Assembly: GCA_014529385.2 (NCBI GenBank)
Contig: CM043969.1
Coordinates: 27,049,946-27,113,945 of the forward strand
Direction: 5' to 3'
From: Adiantum capillus-veneris
Taxonomy: Eukaryota > Streptophyta > Polypodiopsida > Polypodiales > Pteridaceae
Length of the DNA: 64,000 nt
The position numbers and the translations under genes were made by a program. The notes beneath the pieces are model-generated. The model was given only the letters and a program-made list of their open reading frames with translations, had not been told where the DNA came from and did not search any database. Position 1 is the first letter of the stretch. The number at the start of each line of letters is the position of its first letter. Shown one piece after another: positions 1 to 11,808 of this stretch.

Positions 1-1150
1 AATTTCCATCTGCATATTTGTTATGGCAAAATTAGTTGCTTGAGACATGTGGCTCAAAGCATCTGCTACCACATTTTGTAGACCAGGCATATACTGAATC
101 ACCATGTGAAAATTTGCCAAAAATTCAACCCATCTTCCTTGATGAGGATTGATCACTGGTTGAGTAAAAATATATGTTAAAGACTGATGATCTGTTTTAA
201 CCACTGAATCTGCGCCAAGAAGGTAATGTTTCCAAGTGCGATAAGCATGTACGATAGCCAAAAATTCCTTACCATATACTGGGTATCGCATTTGTATTGC
301 TGAATTTTTTTGAATGTCAACAGCAATGACACGATCATATTGCATGAGAACACCACCTGATGCCTGATTAGAAGCATCGGTCAAATGGTTGAGTAGGATC
401 TGCAATTGCTAAGATAGGAGTTGTTGTCAAAGCATGCTTGAGTTCATTGAAAGACTTTTCTGCTTCGGGAGTCCACTGTAGCTTATCCTTCTTTGTCAAT
501 TCCATTAGAGGAGAAGCAATATCTGAGAACTTATGGACTTTGGTATGATAAAAACTAGCAATACCCAAGAAAGATCGCACATCCGTAATAGTGAGAGCTA
601 AAGGCCAGTCAACAATGATCTTAATCTTCTTTGGATCCACGACAATCCCTGTAGCAGAAATCACATGTCCAAGGTATTCCACGTGATCCTTGAAAAACTT
701 GCTTTTCTTCTTATTGATGTACAACACATTTGTACGTAATGTCCCAAAGACAATCTGTAAGTGTTCTTTGTGATCTGCCATGGTTTTTACTGAAGACAAG
801 GATGTGGTCGAGGTACACGATCATAAATTTATCCAAATAAAGGCCAGAAATTTCATTCATCAAGGTCATGAAGGTTGTTGGGGCATTGGTTAACCCAAAA
901 GGAATGACCAAAAATTCATAATGACCATACTTTGTCCGAAAAGCTGTTTTGTATTCATCGCCAATCCTAATGCGAATCTGGTGATAACCTGACTTCAGAT
1001 TGATCTTGGGTGGAATAGACCCTTGAACCCAATAGTTGATCAAAGAGTTCATCGATACGAGGTGAAGGATTTTTTTTAAAATCGTCAGCTTATTGAGAGC
1101 ACGATAATCAATGCAAAGACGCATGGAGCCATCCTTCTTTTTTACCAATA
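1..1150 (-). pseudogene. Reverse transcriptase and RNase H of retrotransposon 1, broken
   Basis: This copies element RNA into DNA in the cytoplasmic particle. From about 1150 downward the minus strand reads RLCIDYRALNKLT, SGYHQIRI and PFGLTNAPTTFM, standard RT motifs. The catalytic box reads VYLDHILVFSK where the family has YxDD, so the second aspartate is replaced by His. A frame change near 790 moves the reading into the connection region (FLGIASFY and following). From about 380 to 1 the sequence reads as an RNase H domain (DASNQASGG, YGKEFLAIVHAY, TDHQSLTYI, PHQGRWVEFL). No full-length frame remains. Integrase is expected beyond the edge. Confidence 0.85.
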
Positions 1151-1263
1151 AGACTAGAGCACCAAAAGGACTTTTACTGGGACGGATATGACCTTTGATC
1201 CAATAAATCTTCCAACTGTCGCTGAATTTCTTGAGATTCTCAATATGAAACGCGATAAGGAGG

Positions 1264-2060
1264 TCAAACTGGAGGAGGTTGTCTGGGAATCAAATCGATT
1301 GTATGATTCACATGATGACGAGGAGGTAATGTAGTTGGGAGCTCATCAGGAAATAAGTCCAGAAATGGTTTAAAGAAGAGCTGTTGCAAGTAAGCAGTGG
1401 GTGATATTGAGGATTTTGAGGTTTCTTCCGTTTTTGCTTCTTTTTCTCGCAACATAATCAAGGCTGTTGCACAATCATGCTTGCGAACCAACCGCTTGAC
1501 TTGTAAAGCTGAGACCAAGGTGATAGGCTTTGCATTAAAAAGACCACGAAGTTCCACTTCTCGATGATGATGATAAAGCCGAATGGAATGATCTCTGAAA
1601 CTGATGACAGGATCATATTGATACAACCAAGATTGACCAAGAATTATGTCATAGTGCGATAAGGGCATTACTGCAAAGCTTAACTGATCTTGGTAATCTT
1701 GAATTTGAAATTGTAATTGTTGAAGTTTCCTGTTGTAGTTCAAAAATGAACCATTTGCAAGTTCCACTTGAAAAGATTTCAAAGTCTATTGGGTTGGTAG
1801 GTGAAGCTTGCTGACTAAAGAAGTGCTGACAAAATTTGTGGAACATTCACTATCTATGAGCACATTGATTGGATGTTGACCAATGAAACCAAGAAGACTG
1901 AGCACCTGGTTAGAAAGATCAATAGGAATTGAGGTGCGATTGTGGGCATTTAGCATTAAGGCGCTAACCACTTTGGATACTCTAATCGCATAAACTATTG
2001 CTTGTTTGCCTTTGTCCTTTATAGGAGATGGACATTGTTCTGAATCTGTACATGACTCCA
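1264..2060 (-). pseudogene. Aspartic protease region of retrotransposon 1, broken
   Basis: The retropepsin domain would cut the Gag-Pol polyprotein. It is split over two frames. The N-terminal part (around 1786-1870) reads INVLIDSECSTNFVS, where the family active site is DSG/DTG; glycine is replaced by Glu, which should inactivate it. The C-terminal part reads YDIILGQSWL, the hydrophobic-Gly box that packs against the active site. After it come about 100 residues of protease-RT linker, including TLPPRHHVNHTIDLIP, which matches the sequence normally just before RT. The frame changes near 1785. Confidence 0.75.
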
Positions 2061-2099
2061 TGTTTGAATTTTGCCGTATATTTGAAGGGTTTGGACGCT

Positions 2100-3229
2100 T
2101 CGGGCATGCATACCATCTGTGTGATCCACCACAAATTGTGCACAATCCTGTGCTGCTGGACTGAGAGGTGGAGGGAGCTAATGAAGAGGCTTGTTGCTCT
2201 ACTGAACCATTATGACGGCGGTTACGTCACCAGTCGAACCGAAACTGTCCTCAATTCCAATTGTTGTTGCTGGAAGAGGAACCATTATATGAAGTTGCTG
2301 CTTGTCCAGAGAATTGAGGCCGAAAAGACCGTTGTCTAGAAAATTGTTGTCTAGAAGACTGAGGCTGTTGTAGTGAGCGCCGATTAGGATTAAAGTTGCT
2401 TGGGTGACCACGTTGAGAAAAGCGGCCACTGGTTGAAGATTGATTGTTCATAAATGAGGTCCGTGTTGGACGGAGATTGTGTCCAAGCCGTTCGACATAA
2501 GCAATGGCATCATCCAGTGTAGTTGGGTTCCTTCAGGTTGGGTTCTAGTCCATCGATAAAACTGTGTAGTTTATCCAAAGAACTGAGGGTCTCTATCTCT
2601 AGAGTTAGCCTTTGGAATTTTGTGATATACGTGGCCAGGGAACCTGTTGAGTTCAGGCGGCGGAGAGCAGACCGGGCATGAAAGTCCACATTTGCAGGTT
2701 CAAATGCTTTGCGAATGGAGCGCTGGAATTTGTCCCATGAAGGGGTGCATTTAGCGTCAGCAACTCTACTTTGCCACCACAGGAATGCTGTATCTTTCAA
2801 TAATCAACTGGCTAATGCAACTTTCTTACTTTCCACCAAGTTCGTATTGGACAAGTAGACCTCCATCTTAAATATCCATTGGTCTAGCACGCGCTTGTCG
2901 CGACGACCATTGTATGGTTCTAGTAGCTTAACATCGAGCTTCTTTTTCTGTGTGGAATTAAATTTTTTATAAAGAAGTTGTAATTCAATATTTTCTACCT
3001 CTGCTGTAGGATCTGGTTCATCTTCGTGTGCGTACACTGAAGCTTCTGAAGAAGAGGGTGTAGCAGCAAAAGGGTTTGCTCGAGAAGAAGTGTGTGTCTA
3101 CTGCATCTTCTCCAAACGAGTGTTGAGGGAAGCAAGAATTGTTGTAAAAGTCTGTTGTAAAGCTTCCATTTGTTCCTTGAGGAGAGCAAGCATCGGTGCC
3201 TGCTGGCCATCTTCTTCTGCTTGGGACAT
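2100..3229 (-). pseudogene. gag of retrotransposon 1 (capsid and zinc knuckle), broken
   Basis: This is the structural protein of the particle. I place the start at the ATG at 3229: the next 43 codons give an amphipathic helix (EQMEALQQTFTTILASL) typical of gag N-termini, before a stop near 3098. Later pieces in shifting frames give LDVKLLEPYNGRRD, the capsid helix FLWWQSRVADAKCTPSWDKF, an Arg/Gln/Ser-rich linker (2251-2451) and one zinc knuckle, CTICGGSHRWYAC, spaced CX2CX3HX4C as in many plant Ty3/gypsy elements. At least three frame breaks make it a pseudogene. Confidence 0.8.
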
Positions 3230-3495
3230 GGTTCTGCCTCAAAGAGAGTATTGAGCAGATGCTTGAGAATTATGGGGCATGTAGACAGGAGAAGCCGGTT
3301 CTGATGATTCGCCAAGCTCTACTAGGAAGTCAGAATCGAAGTCCGAATCCTCGAGATCATCGATCTCTTCCACTGGAGGTGTCTCTGCTGGAGCGGGCGA
3401 CAGAGGTGTTTACTCTGAAATGCGTAATTCGCTGTGAACATGTACCAGGGGCTGGAGGGATATAATATTGTTGACAACGTCCACTCTGCACTCTA

Positions 3496-3942
3496 CTAGT
3501 GAGTAGGCAAGATGGGGGTAGCGCCCAATGATAAACTCGTAATGCTGAAGGTGCTGAGAGTCGCAAGTGAGAAAAATATGCCACACAACCAAGTCTGGAA
3601 CTGTTTCTCGTGGCGGTGGATGACGTAAAGTAAATACTCCTGCAGGACCGGCATGGCCTGTGGTGCACGAACAGGTGCAAGGACGGGTTTTGGAACGGGT
3701 TCTAGAGAATCCGGAATAATAATGACCTCTGGTGCGGGTGCAACCAATTGTTCGGGCTCTGGAGTATCGAAAATAAGGATTACCTCGGGTGTCGAGAGCA
3801 GGTACGCCGGCAAAATTGCGTCGAGAATCTCGTCTATGTACAAGAGATAAGGCACTGGAATCCAGAATTGATTGCATCCATCGCGTGCGTGAAGCCGATT
3901 CGAGAAAATTGCCAGCACTAGAAGAGGGAATCCACCATGCAA
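3496..3942 (-). CDS. Proline-rich ORF upstream of gag, uncertain
   Basis: A 148-codon open frame lies between the LTR and gag of retrotransposon 1. Its middle has two similar Pro/Glu/Val blocks (EVILIFDTPEPEQ and EVIIIPDSLEPVP), and its C-terminal part has two hydrophobic stretches. A 189-codon frame (3410-3979) overlaps it on the same strand, so at most one is real. Acidic/proline repeats hint at real coding sequence, but I do not recognise a family. It could be a 5' ORF of the element or chance reading of the leader. Confidence 0.25.
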   Translation of the reverse strand: MHGGFPLLVLAIFSNRLHARDGCNQFWIPVPYLLYIDEILDAILPAYLLSTPEVILIFDTPEPEQLVAPAPEVIIIPDSLEPVPKPVLAPVRAPQAMPVLQEYLLYVIHRHEKQFQTWLCGIFFSLATLSTFSITSLSLGATPILPTH

Positions 3943-3979
3943 GAGAGAGAGTAGAGTCTAGATTCGTGAGTTGCGCCAT

Positions 3980-4459
3980 CAGTTACATACACCGCCTGGC
4001 CTTTTTGTTTATTTTTTAAGTGTTGAAGCCTTTGCACACTAGAAGTTCAATTGGTCTTGGCCCAAATTTAAAGTGGCTAGTCAATTTATTAAAGGCCTTA
4101 TAAGTTGACCATCAGTGTAAAAATGAAAACTTTGGCTGCACAAAAAGAATTTGGAACGCTTTGAGAGGCATCGCTAGCACGTGCTACCAAAAGGTGCATT
4201 TGCCAGGGCTGGGACTCTCAAGGGGTGGGACCCATCATTGCCAAGGGGTGCGAGGCAAGAAGCTTCAGCGCATGGAAGATTGAAACGCAAGGGGTGCATC
4301 CCTTCAAAGAAGTGCATGCCAGGAGTGGAGCCGGTATGCCATAGCACCCATCTCTTTCTTCTGTCTTTTGCTTGACTTATGTATACATATAAGAGAAGAT
4401 TACCTCATGCTGGAGTGTATATTGTCCATCGTTCTTTTGCTTCCATGCAACTCCGGGAA

Positions 4460-4490
<31 letters not shown>

Positions 4491-4545
4491 GAGGGTAGTG
4501 GCGAGGGTGAGAGGCTCACAACCTTTGGGTCCCGAGAAAATTTTT
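3980..4545 (-). other. Untranslated leader of retrotransposon 1 with a 30-bp G tract
   Basis: Between primer site and first ORF I see no gene. The leader holds an uninterrupted run of 30 G on the plus strand (4460-4489), followed by purine-rich sequence. Short direct echoes of an AAGGGGTG motif occur at 4212-4330. Confidence 0.5.
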
Positions 4546-4557
4546 GCTCTGATACAA
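4546..4557 (-). other. Primer-binding site, initiator tRNA-Met type
   Basis: On the minus strand, TTGTATCAGAGC follows the LTR end after one base. Plant elements primed by initiator tRNA-Met have TGGTATCAGAGC, so one base differs. This fixes the strand and the 5' LTR boundary. Confidence 0.8.
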
Positions 4558-4558
4558 C

Positions 4559-4935
4559 TGTGAGGGATCTAGGTACTAATCCTTTATTAAGTACTTAAAT
4601 TCATGATTAAGACTTAAGAAACTGAACTCAAAGAAAGACTCAGAAGAATCTGTGTTTGATTGATTGATTGAAAGTGTGATACAAGGGCTCTTTATATAGG
4701 AGACGAAGAGACATAAATGAAAAGACACGTCTCATGGTGAAGAGACGAGACTTTAGACATAAAGACACATCCTTTCAACGAAGAGCTGCAACCATTGGGC
4801 AAAGAGTCACACCCGTAGATCAAAGGGGTGTGAACAGTCGTCAAAGGAGTGTGGCTTTTGGGAAGAGGCATGTCTCTTGGGCGAAGGGGTGTGACCATCC
4901 AAGTGCAGGGGTCCTTGTTGGCATGGCACTTCGCA
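4559..4935 (-). repeat. 5' LTR of retrotransposon 1
   Basis: This is a 377-bp segment that on the minus strand starts TGCGAAGTGCC and ends CCCTCACA, giving TG...CA ends. It has a TATA-like TATATAAAG (plus 4690-4698) and, 3' of that, AATAAA (near 4581-4586) in the order expected for U3-R-U5. The left boundary is fixed by the primer site. The right boundary is inferred from the TG/CA rule and the start of element 2 at 4937. Confidence 0.65.
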
Positions 4936-4936
4936 T

Positions 4937-5636
4937 TGTTGGGAAACAAGCAAACTGGAACACCTCTATAGCGATGTCACCCAAGAGCGTTGAAAGAGCA
5001 CTAAAACAACAAAAAAAGCTTTGGAAAATCCCTTTGAAACACCACAAGTCCAACAAGAGTAGTCCTCTTGGGAATTTACTGGCCGTCGCCCACCCAAGAG
5101 ACTATGTCACATAGGAGCAAAACCCTACCAAAGCATGTATTTACAACACAAGCTGACCAATGCGTATGAAGATAAGGGCCTCCCCTTTCACCATTTAACA
5201 TCACAAACCCACAACTTCAACATCAATTTCACAATTCATACATACATGCCCTCCCAATCTGTCTACACACAATTTGCCACTAGGTTGCTATAGCCATAAC
5301 CCTGTAGAGAACTAGTCATAACCTGAAGAGAACAACTCCAATTAGGGCACTTTAGAGCTTGAGAGGAATCTTGAAAAATGACTGACAAGAAAGCTCAAGA
5401 TGACCAAATTTGAATCTACACGCCGCCACATGAAAAATTGATACGAACAGGGAGCTGTCCCAACACAACTACACGTAGAGTAGGCAAGGCGGGGGCAAAA
5501 ACTTCAACATAAACCATCAAGGAGGCACAACGAGCTCAAACCTGCAATTTTCTGGAGTTTGGCTGAACTTTTTTAATTTTGTACATGAGTTTAAGTTATA
5601 TACAAGTCTCACTTCAAAAAACTCACTCACGGGCAC
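4937..5636 (-). repeat. 3' LTR of element 2
   Basis: This 700-bp repeat, paired with 7492-8108, begins TGTTGGGAAACAAGC and ends CTCACGGGCAC on the plus strand. It carries a TATATAA-type motif (plus 5595-5603, read on minus). Its outer right end is uncertain because no purine tract is obvious next to it; the LTR could run further right if the other copy is truncated. Confidence 0.65.
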
Positions 5637-5755
5637 TTACAGCAGCTTGATAGCTGTCACTAGACTAGTGACTTGCAGTGCATGTACATGTGATTGCTAA
5701 AGCAAGCTAAAAACCCCACAAAAAGAAATCCCACACATACTTTTGACATCGGACG

Positions 5756-6511
5756 TCATGTATGTATGTACAAATTCACAAAAAAACGAGTGTCAGAAAT
5801 GCACCCAACATAGTTTGCCAATCGCCCCAGTCTGCTAGAGCATTGATGCTCAACAATAGCATAAGCATATTGTCCACCCAGATCAAAGGTCCATACAACA
5901 TAAGCACAAAATGTATGAAGAAACACCAGCCATATCAATTCTCTCACTCCCAATATCAAAGCATAAACTATATGTAGAATCCAAATCCTCGTTAAGCATA
6001 AAGTACTCTCAATAGATACAAGAGAGAAAGACCCTTTCATCATTATAGCATGCAAGGAAGCCTTTAACGTCTCATCCAAAAAGTCTTCAACTTTTACCTC
6101 AACCATTTTTATATCCTCATGCATATCCATTTTATTCTCCCCACTGTTCATTAAGCCTCTATCCAATTCAACCATATCATGCTTGATAGGTAAGCCATCT
6201 TCCATATATACCTTAGGCTCCTTAACAAGAAGATCAAACAAGATAGCATCAACTATATTCACATGAGGCATAACAAGAGAATCTCCATCATTTTCCATAT
6301 CTTCTAAAACCTCAATATTCTCTCCATCAATTAAGGTAGGATCACCCACACCATGAAGCTTCTCATTGATAGGGTCCTCATCAACAACACAAGTAGTATA
6401 CTTAGTTGCTTCATCACCCTCTTGCATACTATCACCCAGATCATATACTTGAAAACCCTCATCATACACATCACCATCTTTCTCGTTGCTAACTTCCTTG
6501 ACCTCCATCAT
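5756..6511 (-). CDS. Acidic protein with hydrophobic C-terminal half, element 2
   Basis: A 251-codon ORF overlaps the end of the gag-like frame by 22 bases in another frame. Residues 1-150 are strongly acidic (many D/E, for example NIEVLEDMENDGDSLVM). Residues about 175-225 are hydrophobic (WILHIVYALILGVRELIWLVFLHTF split by one Arg-Glu pair) and could form two membrane segments. I do not recognise the family. The junction with gag may be a frameshift mutation or a programmed one. An envelope-like role is possible but speculative. Confidence 0.4.
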   Translation of the reverse strand: MMEVKEVSNEKDGDVYDEGFQVYDLGDSMQEGDEATKYTTCVVDEDPINEKLHGVGDPTLIDGENIEVLEDMENDGDSLVMPHVNIVDAILFDLLVKEPKVYMEDGLPIKHDMVELDRGLMNSGENKMDMHEDIKMVEVKVEDFLDETLKASLHAIMMKGSFSLVSIESTLCLTRIWILHIVYALILGVRELIWLVFLHTFCAYVVWTFDLGGQYAYAIVEHQCSSRLGRLANYVGCISDTRFFVNLYIHT

Positions 6512-7539
6512 GTGATCTTTGACTACATCTACACAAAGAGAACTCCCAAGTCACATTTGTATCACAAACATACTCCTCTTCATTAGAATATACATTACAA
6601 GCATCAACCATGTGACTTGGATATTCAAAATTCTCATTTCCTTGCATTTGAGACTCATTCATGACCATGGTAGCTGTCTTTCCTACATCCATCTTACTAG
6701 CATTATCATCTTTGACAGGAAGGTTGACATCAAAGCGCTTAAACAACAAAGATGGCATACATTGAGCATTCTTCTTGATCTCATTGTGCATATGGAATTC
6801 TTCTTTCACATGCTTAAGAGAATGAGAAACATGGAAGTCTGCATTGCATACGTTTTTCATATTTATGTCTAAAACATAAGATACATTTGGCTTCACATCT
6901 TCTTGCAATCCAAGCTGCTTCACTTTCTCTAGCTTCCATTCCTTATGCTTTGCAACCTTTACTGCATCATCAAATGTAAGTGGACTTTTAAGCTCAACAT
7001 TCCACCTCAAATCAACCCTCAAACTTTGCACTTCTTAAGCATAAGAGGAGGAACATCACTGTCCAAAGCAATACACCATCTTTTCCACAAAGCATTGAAC
7101 TCCTTGAGAAAGGCTTCTACACTTTGACCATCACATTGCACAAGTCCTTCCATACATCCGTTGGTCCATCTACCTTCTTGAACTTCTCAAGAACAGCCTT
7201 CTTTAATGCATATTAAGTCATCACCTATGGAGGCTGAGATGATTTCAACCAAAAATCATACTCATCATACCATGTTCTTGCATCCTCTTTCAAGAAAAAG
7301 AACAAAATCTTGAGCATAATCATTGGATCTTTCTTATTTGCCATCAAACAAGAAAACTCTATCTTTTCAATGAATGCATCAACATCCTCACCTACATGAC
7401 CATAAAACCTTGGAAACTCTATCACCATAGCCATCAAAGCTGTCAATTCAAGGTCACCTGAAGAAGATCCTCCATGGGGGCACCAAAACACTATTGGGAA
7501 ACAAGCAAACTGGAACACCTCTATAGCGATGTCACCCAA
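6489..7539 (-). pseudogene. gag-like region of element 2
   Basis: The N-terminal part (7225-7539) contains FPRFYGHVGEDVDAFIEKIE and LKEDARTWYDEY, characteristic of the retrotransposon gag (capsid) domain. A break near 7030-7225 separates it from 6489-7031, which starts with a conserved gag tail (FDDAVKVAKHKEWKLEKVK) and continues as acidic linker. No zinc knuckle is visible. It would package element RNA if intact. Confidence 0.65.
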
Positions 7540-8108
7540 GAGTGTTTAAAGAGCACTAAAACAACACTAAAATATTTGGAAAATCCCTTTGAAACACCAC
7601 AAGTCCAACAAGAGTAGCCCCCTTGGGAGTCGCCCACCCAAGAGATATGAAGACAAGGGCCTCCCCTTTCACCATTGACATCACAAACCCACAACTTCAA
7701 CATCAATTCCGCAATTCATACATACATGCCCTCCCAATATGTCTGCACACAATTTGCCACTAGGCTGCCATAGCCATAACCCTGCAGAGAACTAGTCATA
7801 ACCTGAAGAGCACAACTCCAATTGGGGCAGTTTAAAGCTTGAGAGGAAGCTTGAAAAATGAATGGAGAGAAAGCTGAAGATGACCAAATTTGAATCTACA
7901 CGCCGCTACATGAAAAATTGATGCGAACAGGGAGCTGTCCCAACACAACTACACGTAGAGTAGGCAAGGCGGGGACAAAAACTGCAACATCAAGGAGGCA
8001 CAACGAGCTCAAACCTGCAATTTTCTGGAGTGTGGATGAACTTTTTAAGTTTGTACATGAGTTTAAGTTATATACAAGTCTCACTTCAAAAAACGCACTC
8101 ACGGGCAC
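7492..8108 (-). repeat. 5' LTR of element 2
   Basis: This is the partner of the LTR at 4937-5636, with the same order of blocks and a TATATAA-type box on the minus strand at about 8066-8074. It lacks an 85-bp block found in the other copy. Just inside it, the minus strand reads TTTTGGTGCCCCCATGG, a possible but unrecognised primer site. Confidence 0.65.
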
Positions 8109-9449
8109 ATTTTTCTCGAACACTGAGTGGTAGCACCCTCAAATCCCAACTGCCAAGGTCCAACACCACGTTCTTGCTTTTCAAGAGGAGGATGCGGCAG
8201 AAGATGAGGACAAGGGAGGAGCCAGGAAGCGTGAGTGTGCCAAGAGAGCCCTCAATCTCCACCACTCAACCAGTTCAGGTTGCTGCAGAAGATCTTGGGA
8301 CAAGGTATCCAACCAAAAAACCATCCGGTGGATGGCCATAACCTCACCGCATTTCACCTTGCTCAGCCCAACCTCCTTCGTTGCAACAGAGGTAATTAAC
8401 AACAGAGGTCATGCTGCAAGGTGCCCAGGTTGCTGGTAGTTGCACACGTAGCAGGCAGCGTTCTGCGAGTCGAACAGGTGGGGAGACAAGGCGGGATCAG
8501 GGCTCCAATGATAGGACGAGCAAACGGCCTCATGCAACTCCTTACTCCCATGCGCTCGCCTATGCCCTGATGCACTACCTTGACAGACTTACATTGACAA
8601 CAGGAGATCCTCCGGCTCCCTCCCCCCGGTTGTACTGCAATCTTGTAGTCTCTCTCGAAAACGGATTGCATGATTTATGAGATACGATATACCTCTGTAC
8701 ATAGTTTCTGGATGCACCTGACTCTCGCAAAGGTGAAGCACAACCCGCCAAGTCACAACTTCTACTACTCTTGCACACCACTGCATACATCCATGGCGTC
8801 AAGCGAATCTTACAACTGTTGAGTCATTTGAAGGAAACACCTCCAGATGAGCACACAAACCATCCGCGCGCGCTGACGCTTTGCGAGCTCATAATCTTCT
8901 AGCAAGTTTTTGCACTAAGTTGATACATTTTTGTCCTATTCATTTCTAGACTCACATCCCATAGCATGGCGACCATCTGCGCGTGCACGGACGCTCTACG
9001 AGCTCATTGTGTGTAGGAGGTCCTATATACACGTAGGAGGATAAGTGTACATGGACCGCATGTCAGCTATAAAGTATCATAACTTGAAATTAAATTAAAC
9101 CCAAAGTTGAAACATTGTAGATTTAAAAAAAATTCATTTATTAGTCTATCAATGAAGGAGTTTAGATTGCACACTTGTCCATGCTCTTTTCCACTCTCTA
9201 GCCCATTCGCACTGCAAGACAAACAAATATTTTATGGCATAGCATCACAAGAAGGATCCACTGGAGACACATCTACTGGTTACACGATTGGCAGAGGTTC
9301 AACATACACCAACGATTCCCATTGCAAACAACGTGGACATCCTTTTGTTTCAAAGGTTAAAGTCCACTGGCATTCATTGCAGTTCTGGAATGTTGTGAGG
9401 ATTTTTTTGGTGAATTGCAAGCTACCATGTCTATCATGGTCTAGGCTCA

Positions 9450-10870
<1,421 letters not shown>

Positions 10871-11031
10871 TTATAAATATTTTAAAATTTTATCATGCCT
10901 AAATGTGCCATTAAGATGGCTACTATATCTGTAATCTTATTGCATACTTGAGTGTTGCATAATTGAGCATGGTCCAATGTTGAGTTAGTTCTTTTGGTGA
11001 GGTATATGTGTATGCGTGGTTTTGATGAATA

Positions 11032-11051
11032 CATTAGGAAAAATATGAACC
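11032..11051 (+). repeat. Left terminal inverted repeat
   Basis: Its 20 bases match the complement of 20531-20550 at 19 positions. The inner box 11067-11081 pairs with 20483-20497. Confidence 0.6.
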
Positions 11052-11192
11052 CTCTAGGGACCCTTTGGGATTAAGGTTAATTAGAGGCCAGCCAATGAGA
11101 AGAGGGTGGTGGACACACTCTATGCCCTCAAAAATGTAGGGGGACAAAGTAGTCTTACACTTTTTAAATGGGCTCTTACCTAGTGAGAAGGT

Positions 11193-11218
11193 GGGGGGGG
11201 GGGGGGGGGGGGGGGGGG
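11193..11218. repeat. 26-bp poly-G tract
   Basis: An uninterrupted G run inside the left noncoding end of the multi-gene element. About 240 bp of AT-rich sequence with many AAAATTTT-like runs follows, before gene A. Confidence 0.95.
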
Positions 11219-11808
11219 TGGGCCATATGGAACCTCCAACTTCCCTCCTTTTTGATCCGGTTTTGAAAAAATCCCAAAAATTTGAAATTTTTCAAAAATT
11301 TCAAAACTCAAATTTCATCTTCTGAAAACCCCCCTTAAACTATTTTATGGTCAAAAACGCATTTTTTGATCTCAAAAAGTCAAAACGTGCATCCAAAAAC
11401 CCTAAAATTCAAAAAATTTTAAAAACTTTTAAAAAATATTTTTTTGCTATCCAGAGCTCCCCCAAAAGTAGTTATTAGGCAAAAAGGGATTTTCTCTCTC
11501 TAGAATCCCTTTTCCAACCCCTCCTTGGTTGCAACCATCACACTCATCCTCTACTCCAACACTCTCTCTCTTTACACCATCTCCATTGCTACAGCAAGGA
11601 AGCTCCTCTCTCCTCCCCTACCACCTTCCATTGCCACACCAAGCAAGGCTTATCCACCTTCTCCTCCCAGTGCCACACCAAGCAAGGGTTGTCCACCTTC
11701 TCCTCCCATTGCCACAAGGGTTGACCATTTTCTCATATCACTTTATCCCACCTACATTGTAGCAACAAGCAAGGTTCTTCTCCTCCTCCTAGTTTGCTTT
11801 GCTCAACC

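Larger units (their letters stand above)
1..4935 (-). mobile_element. Ty3/gypsy LTR retrotransposon 1, chromovirus-like, cut by left window edge
   Basis: Read on the minus strand, the order is 5' LTR (4559-4935), primer site, leader, gag, protease, reverse transcriptase and RNase H; integrase and the 3' LTR would lie left of the window. This gag-PR-RT-RH order, a tRNA-iMet-type primer site and the RT motifs fit the chromovirus branch of Ty3/gypsy. Every coding domain carries stops or frameshifts and two catalytic motifs are altered, so the copy is inactive. Its LTR ends about where element 2 begins, which suggests adjacent or nested insertion. Assignment to Ty3/gypsy is firm; the sub-lineage is inferred. 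Confidence 0.85.
4937..8108 (-). mobile_element. Non-autonomous LTR retrotransposon 2
   Basis: Two direct repeats (4937-5636 and 7492-8108), about 90% alike by eye, flank a 1.85-kb interior with gag-like coding on the minus strand and no protease, RT or integrase. Such an element would need enzymes from a relative. The left copy carries roughly 85 bp absent from the right. The right-hand copy is the 5' LTR for the minus-strand element. I could not find clear target duplications. The terminal bases (CCCAACA against CCCAATA) differ by one change. Confidence 0.7.

Noticed and set aside
4368-4598. Gly-rich frame near 4.4 kb
   Set aside because: It is created by the 30-bp G tract in the retrotransposon leader.
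8030-8680. Overlapping frames on both strands after element 2
   Set aside because: No domain, no homologue in the window and no preferred strand.
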